A stretch of DNA of 64,000 nucleotides. It comes from an uncultured Brevundimonas sp. (lineage in GTDB: Bacteria; Pseudomonadota; Alphaproteobacteria; Caulobacterales; Caulobacteraceae). The notes below the pieces were generated by a model, which worked only from the letters and a program-made list of their open reading frames with translations, did not search any database and was not told the origin of the DNA. Location: the NCBI RefSeq assembly GCF_937863155.1, contig NZ_CALMFB010000034.1:1-64000 (forward strand), written 5' to 3'. Position numbers and translations under genes: made by a program. Positions 47,056 to 64,000 of this stretch are shown in pieces. Numbering within the stretch: position 1 is the stretch's first letter; each line of letters begins with the position of its first letter.

Positions 47056-47574
47056 TCATCGGAAGCGCGTATCCCCGTCATCGAACCGCTCGATCAGCCA
47101 GGCCGAGACCGGGAACAACAGCAGGGTCGGGACCACCTGCCAGAACAGGGCCAGCAGGCTGGGCGGATTGCCGGCGCGAATGGCGACGATCAGATAGGCC
47201 AGGGCGAAGGCGCCCAGGGTGCACACCGCATACCAGGCGAACAGAACCCGCGTTTCCTGCCCGGCCAGAAAGCTGCGCGAGGCCAGAACACCCCCGTACA
47301 CAGCCAGCAGACAGGCCGACCACAGGCCCAGCGGCCCGCCCCATAGCAGGTCCAGATAGACGCCCAGGACGAACAGCATCACCGGGCCCAGAACGGACGG
47401 CCGGATCAGGGGCCAGGCGAAGGCCAGGGTCAGCGGCAGCACCACTTCCGGCAGCGAAAAGCCGAACAGCTTAACCGGCGTGGCCAGGATCAGACTGACC
47501 ACGGCCACCGCCAGCGTCGGCAACAAGACCCACTGCGTCGGCCCAACCACACGGACCGCCACCGGCCGCCTCAC
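47056..47574 (-). CDS. mreD: Rod-shape-determining membrane protein MreD
   Basis: 172 residues from the GTG at 47574, which overlaps the mreC stop (GTGA); an upstream in-frame extension would lie in mreC and is rejected. Five or so hydrophobic spans, starting QWVLLPTLAVAVVSLILATPV, with the conserved MreD block GPVMLFVLGVYLDLLWGGPLGLWSACLL. It is an inner-membrane scaffold partner of MreC. The overlap suggests translational coupling. Confidence 0.93.
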   Translation of the reverse strand: MRRPVAVRVVGPTQWVLLPTLAVAVVSLILATPVKLFGFSLPEVVLPLTLAFAWPLIRPSVLGPVMLFVLGVYLDLLWGGPLGLWSACLLAVYGGVLASRSFLAGQETRVLFAWYAVCTLGAFALAYLIVAIRAGNPPSLLALFWQVVPTLLLFPVSAWLIERFDDGDTRFR

Positions 47575-48671
47575 GCCGGACCCTCGGTCGTGGCGGGCGG
47601 GGCGGGGGGGGGGGGGGGCGGGGTCTGCGTCGTCGCGGGTGCGGGCGCGGGCCGACGCGCGGCGGCTTCGGCCGCGGCCTGGCGGCGCGCCTGGGCGTCG
47701 GCGATGGCGGCGGCCTGGGCCGGGGTCGGCGGCGGCGCGGCGGCCAGGCCCGCCAGAGGCGCGGCGTTCAGCGCCTCGGGATCCGCCAGTTGGCCGAAGT
47801 CCTCGAACAGCATGACGCGCACATAGTCGATGGCCCCGCGGTCGCTGAACAGCTTGACCCGCCACGAGCCGTCGATGCCGCGCGCCACCACGCCGATGGG
47901 CACGCCGCGCGGCAGGCCCCCGCCGTCGCCGGAACTCAGCACCCGGTCGCCCTTCTGGACCGCATCCTGACCGCGCACATACTCCAGACGCGGATTGCCG
48001 CTGCCGTCGCCGGTCAGCATGGCGCGCGCATCGGTGCGGTCGATCAGCACCGGTATGCGCGACGTGACGTCGGTGACCAGCAGCACCCGGCTGACGTTCG
48101 GGGCCGCGCCAACCACGCGGCCGACCAGCCCATGCTCGTTGACGACCGGATTGCCGACCCGAACACCGCGCGAAGATCCGGCGTCGATCAGGCGCGCATT
48201 GACGAACGGCCCGCGCGCCTCGGAAATCGACCGCGCCGTGGCCATGGGCACCGGCGGCTCGGTCCGCAGGCCCAGCATGGCCTCATAGCGGGTGTTGACG
48301 TTCTTCAGCGCGATGGCGTGGTCACGCCAGGGCTGCAGCTCCTCCAGCTCGCGGCGCAGGCGGCGGTTCTCTTCGACCGCATTGAAATAGCCGCCGACAT
48401 AGCTGGCGACATGGCCGGTCCAGCGGACGGGCGCGGCGAAGAGCCCGCCCAGCGGCCCCGCCCCGGCGGTGAAGCCTGCCCGGACAGGGGCGATGGGGCC
48501 GGTTCCGTCGCGCGAATGGCTGTCGGTCACCAGCAGCATGACCGAAGCGGCGATGCCGGCGACGACCAGCCCTGCCGCCGTCCAGACCAGCGGCAGCTTC
48601 AGATTCTCGAACGGTCCGTCGCGAAACGCCACGGCCAGCCTTCCTGATAGAGGGAATCGGCGCGACGCCAC
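47571..48671 (-). CDS. mreC: Rod-shape-determining protein MreC
   Basis: 366 residues from a GTG at 48671. One N-terminal membrane span (LVWTAAGLVVAGIAASVMLLV) and a coiled-coil region (NAVEENRRLRRELEELQPWRDH) precede the periplasmic beta domains (FVNARLIDAGSSRGVRVGNPV, GLVGRVVG, LLVTDVTSRIPVLIDRT). The last 60 residues are a long Ala/Pro/Gln tail. It tethers PBP2 and MreB filaments across the membrane. The tail contains the six-proline run encoded by 15 consecutive G on the plus strand, directly before the overlap with mreD. Confidence 0.96.
   Translation of the reverse strand: MASRRFPLSGRLAVAFRDGPFENLKLPLVWTAAGLVVAGIAASVMLLVTDSHSRDGTGPIAPVRAGFTAGAGPLGGLFAAPVRWTGHVASYVGGYFNAVEENRRLRRELEELQPWRDHAIALKNVNTRYEAMLGLRTEPPVPMATARSISEARGPFVNARLIDAGSSRGVRVGNPVVNEHGLVGRVVGAAPNVSRVLLVTDVTSRIPVLIDRTDARAMLTGDGSGNPRLEYVRGQDAVQKGDRVLSSGDGGGLPRGVPIGVVARGIDGSWRVKLFSDRGAIDYVRVMLFEDFGQLADPEALNAAPLAGLAAAPPPTPAQAAAIADAQARRQAAAEAAARRPAPAPATTQTPPPPPPAPPATTEGPA
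47604..47618. repeat. 15-base homopolymer G tract inside mreC
   Basis: Fifteen uninterrupted G on the plus strand (C on the coding strand) encode part of a polyproline stretch in the MreC tail. Tracts of this length are prone to slippage. One added base would place the downstream reading in the mreD frame. A sequencing or assembly error in the tract length is also possible. Confidence 0.95.
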
Positions 48672-48760
48672 GCACCGACAATGCGCTGCCTATCGCAAAT
48701 TCCGTGCCGCATGAAAACCTTGGCGGCGCCCGGAATCACGGGGATTTGCGGCGAAAATCC

Positions 48761-53795
<5,035 letters not shown>

Positions 53796-53826
53796 AGGCT
53801 CGGTCGGCCCCTCCGCAGCACGCATG

Positions 53827-53858
53827 AAAAGAGGCGGCCCCGTTGCCGGGACCGCCTC
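53827..53858 (-). terminator. Rho-independent terminator downstream of rpoC
   Basis: On the minus strand GAGGCGGTCCCGG and the following CGGGGCCGCCTC pair around a short loop, then TTTTC. It lies 26 bases after the rpoC stop and ends the rpoBC transcript. On the plus strand the T run is poor, so it is weak for the aminotransferase gene. Confidence 0.82.
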
Positions 53859-53884
53859 CAGTTTCAGTCAGCCTCGTCGGGCGA

Positions 53885-58081
<4,197 letters not shown>

Positions 58082-58142
58082 CTTGTCAGTTCCTTCTGCG
58101 GCGTCGGCCGCGAAAATCGTTCAGAGGGAGAGCGGGCGGACC

Positions 58143-58170
58143 GCCCTCCCCGCCTGGCGGCGGAGAGGGC
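58143..58170. repeat. Hairpin in the rpoB-rpoC intergenic space
   Basis: GCCCTCCCCGCC and GGCGGAGAGGGC form an almost perfect 12-bp stem (one mismatch) around TGGC. There is no T tract beside it, so it is probably an mRNA processing or stability element and not a terminator. It is the only notable structure in the 101-base gap. Confidence 0.6.
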
Positions 58171-58182
58171 TTCGGATCCGGA

Positions 58183-62310
<4,128 letters not shown>

Positions 62311-62677
62311 TCTGTTTTCCCAATCGGCGGGCCGGGAGGGCAGCCCGCAATCAATGCAGCGGCCACGGCGCGCCTATCCGGCGTCCGCGGCGTTGAAGGT
62401 TTCGGCGTCCACCCTCGGTCCGACCCGGACCAGGACGCCTGAAATGCAGGACCCCCTTGGGAAGGGGTGCGTCTTCGACCGGTCGGAGGGCGACGGACCG
62501 GGCCTCGACGCTTTCGCGCGCGACTCTTACGGAGTGATGCGGAACGCGCTGATATACTCGCTTTTCGGACGAAATAAAGGCCGGACGTACGGTTTTTCAT
62601 CGCGGCCGTCAGGAAAGGAAACTGGACGCCGCCGCGCACCGCCCGAAACAGTCCCCGCCTCGTGATCGGAGGGCGCC
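62311..62677. other. Divergent intergenic region between rpoB and the PAN-domain gene
   Basis: These 367 bases contain no convincing gene. Around 62547-62600 is an AT-rich patch, the least GC-rich stretch nearby, and a likely site for promoters of rpoBC (leftward) and of the PAN-domain gene (rightward). A short palindrome ACCCCCTT-GGG-AAGGGGT lies at 62451-62468 and could fold in the rpoB leader. I could not assign -35/-10 boxes with confidence. Confidence 0.5.
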
Positions 62678-63328
62678 ATGGGTCGCATCATCACCGTATT
62701 GACCGTGCTGCTGCTGGCGATCGGCTGGGGCGCCGCCTCGTCCGCGCGACAGTCCGGCGTCGCCCCCGTCGGCAGCCCCGCGCGGTGCCTGGCGGTGGCC
62801 TCGGTCATGGTCGAAGCCGAGTCGGATTCGATCCGCGCGGGCCGGATGATCCTGGCCTTGGGCGAAACCAATGGCGCATCGCAGGCTGACATGGCCCGTA
62901 CTCGCCGGTCGGTCGAAGAGGCTGAACGCGCCGTGGCCTCGGCCCGAGCGATCGCCGCCCGCTATCCCCCGGATACACGGGTCGATACGACAACGCGGCG
63001 CCACCTGATGGATTCGGTCAGCATGGGCGCCCTGCGCACCGAACTGGCCGACTGCGCCGCCGGCACGACCGCCGCACCCGTCCAATCCCGCGTCGTCAAC
63101 GGCTTCCTGCGCGAGGACGGCCTGGACCGGGCGGGCAATGATCTGGGGATGGTCGAAGTGGGGACCGACGATTTCGAGGCCTGCCGCGTGATGTGCGTCG
63201 CCAACCGCCAGTGCCGCGCCTTCAACCTGTATACGCCCGCGCCGCGCGACAAGAGCTATTGCTGGCTGAAACACACGGCAGGGCCGGCGCGGTCCGATCC
63301 CAACTCTGTCGGCGGCGTGCGTCAGTAG
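62678..63328 (+). CDS. Exported PAN/Apple-domain protein
   Basis: 216 residues, with CGGAGGG just upstream of the ATG. The signal peptide is MGRIITVLTVLLLAIGWGAASSA. About 45-100 is a helical, Ala/Arg-rich region. About 130-210 matches a PAN/Apple domain: LGMVEVGTDDFEACRVMCVANRQCRAFNLYTP and YCWLKH, with the paired Cys of the domain. Such domains bind protein or carbohydrate. It is divergent from rpoB. Function otherwise unknown. Confidence 0.75.
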   Translation: MGRIITVLTVLLLAIGWGAASSARQSGVAPVGSPARCLAVASVMVEAESDSIRAGRMILALGETNGASQADMARTRRSVEEAERAVASARAIAARYPPDTRVDTTTRRHLMDSVSMGALRTELADCAAGTTAAPVQSRVVNGFLREDGLDRAGNDLGMVEVGTDDFEACRVMCVANRQCRAFNLYTPAPRDKSYCWLKHTAGPARSDPNSVGGVRQ

Positions 63329-63366
63329 GTCTGTTCAGGCCTGCAACCAGCCGCTAGCGTCACCGC

Positions 63367-63870
63367 ATGACCAAGCTGATCGTCCCCGCCCTCGCCGCCC
63401 TCACGCTCGCCGCCTGCGCCACCGCTCCGACGGCGCCGCCGGCCCCCGTCGGTCCCGCCACGCAAGAGAATTGGGACGCCGGTCAGGCGGCCTATCTGGC
63501 CTGGAACGGCGAACGGCGCGGCTGGACCACCACCGACACCGGCCTGCAGTACCGCCGCGTGGGCAAGGCCAATCCGGCCGGCGCCCAGCCCAAGGCGACC
63601 GATGTGGTCAAGGTCCACTATCGCGGCGTGCGCATCGACGGGGTGGAATTCGACAGTTCGTACAAGCGCGGCGAACCGGCCGAGTTTCCGCTGAACCGCG
63701 TCATCGCCGGCTGGACCCAGGGCGTCGCCCTGATGCGCGAGGGCGAGACGTTCGAGTTCGCCATTCCCGCCGCCCTGGCCTATGGCGGCCGCCGCGTCGG
63801 GGGCGACATTCCGGCCAATTCGACCCTGATCTTCACGGTCGAACTGATTGAGGTGAAGCCCGCGGCTTGA
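63367..63870 (+). CDS. FKBP-type peptidyl-prolyl cis-trans isomerase, lipoprotein
   Basis: 167 residues. The N-terminus has a lipobox-type signal (LAALTLAACA). The FKBP domain (about 60-165) shows VVKVHYRG, GVEFDSSYKRGEPAEFPLNRVIAGWTQGV, GETFEFAIPAALAYGGR, and ANSTLIFTVELIEV. It catalyses prolyl isomerisation and assists folding in the periplasm, anchored to a membrane by lipid. It follows the PAN-domain gene after 38 bases on the same strand. Confidence 0.93.
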   Translation: MTKLIVPALAALTLAACATAPTAPPAPVGPATQENWDAGQAAYLAWNGERRGWTTTDTGLQYRRVGKANPAGAQPKATDVVKVHYRGVRIDGVEFDSSYKRGEPAEFPLNRVIAGWTQGVALMREGETFEFAIPAALAYGGRRVGGDIPANSTLIFTVELIEVKPAA

Positions 63871-63938
63871 CCCCGGCGGGCGGCTGGCGCCAGCTTCGGC
63901 GCGCCGCGGCTGGGCGGCGCCGTACCGGAGTTGCGTCG

Positions 63939-64000
63939 ATGAAACGTCCCCTCGTTCTGGCCTGCGCCGCCGCCCTGATGATCGTGGCCGGCGCGCCCGC
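63939..64000 (+). CDS. Start of an exported protein, cut by the window end
   Basis: CCGGAG stands eight bases before an ATG at 63939. The 20 complete codons read as a signal peptide (MKRPLVLACAAALMIVAGAP). The rest lies outside the window, so no function can be given. Confidence 0.65.
   Translation, partial: MKRPLVLACAAALMIVAGAP

Overview
The window is GC-rich, gene-dense bacterial chromosome from an alphaproteobacterium, most likely a member of the Caulobacteraceae such as Brevundimonas or Caulobacter. I infer this from a TipN-like polarity protein (two membrane segments followed by a long coiled coil), an HWE-type histidine kinase, a large carbohydrate-type TonB-dependent receptor, and the general gene content. 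There is no plasmid, phage or transposon machinery and no CRISPR array.

Left part (1-15107): the 3' half of a tRNA-Val is followed by a carbohydrate-uptake and degradation locus. On the minus strand, in transcription order, it holds a LacI-type regulator, a TonB-dependent receptor, a lipoprotein of the GH144 (beta-1,2-glucanase) type, a solute-binding protein, two MalF/MalG-type permeases and a large exported glycosidase with carbohydrate-binding domains. The matching ATPase gene lies apart at the far end on the plus strand. Near-identical LacI-type operators precede both the regulator (13477-13490) and the ATPase (102-115), which suggests one regulon. The model is outer-membrane import, periplasmic trimming and ABC import of a glucan, perhaps beta-1,2-glucan. 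A carboxylesterase lies upstream of the regulator.

15212-22209: an HWE histidine kinase with a single-domain receiver, an FAD-dependent CrtI/PYROXD2-like oxidoreductase, and a single-chain MmeI-like (type IIL) restriction-modification enzyme. The enzyme's ribosome-binding site lies in a hairpin.

22259-28614: histidine degradation. hutG-hutI run leftward and hutU, a BASS-family transporter and hutH run rightward, from a shared region that holds a 128-bp nested inverted repeat.

28622-43721: mixed housekeeping and envelope genes. These are a methyltransferase, a five-repeat PPC secreted protein, folD, a lemA-TPM-TPM operon, a YbhP-like/ClsB-like convergent pair, tipN, a pyrrolidone-carboxylate-peptidase-like protein that lacks its catalytic residues, an MFS carrier, a DUF423 protein, prolyl aminopeptidase and a DUF6173-like protein.

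43762-49798: the rod-shape cluster mreB-mreC-mreD-mrdA(PBP2)-rodA, all on the minus strand with overlapping stops and starts. mreC carries a run of 15 G in its tail; one inserted base there would fuse MreC in frame to MreD.

50023-64000: a GST, a VTT/DedA-type membrane protein, an unknown exported protein, an aspartate-type aminotransferase, rpoC and rpoB (minus strand, without rplJ/rplL next to them), a PAN-domain protein, an FKBP-type peptidyl-prolyl isomerase, and the first codons of another exported protein cut by the window edge.
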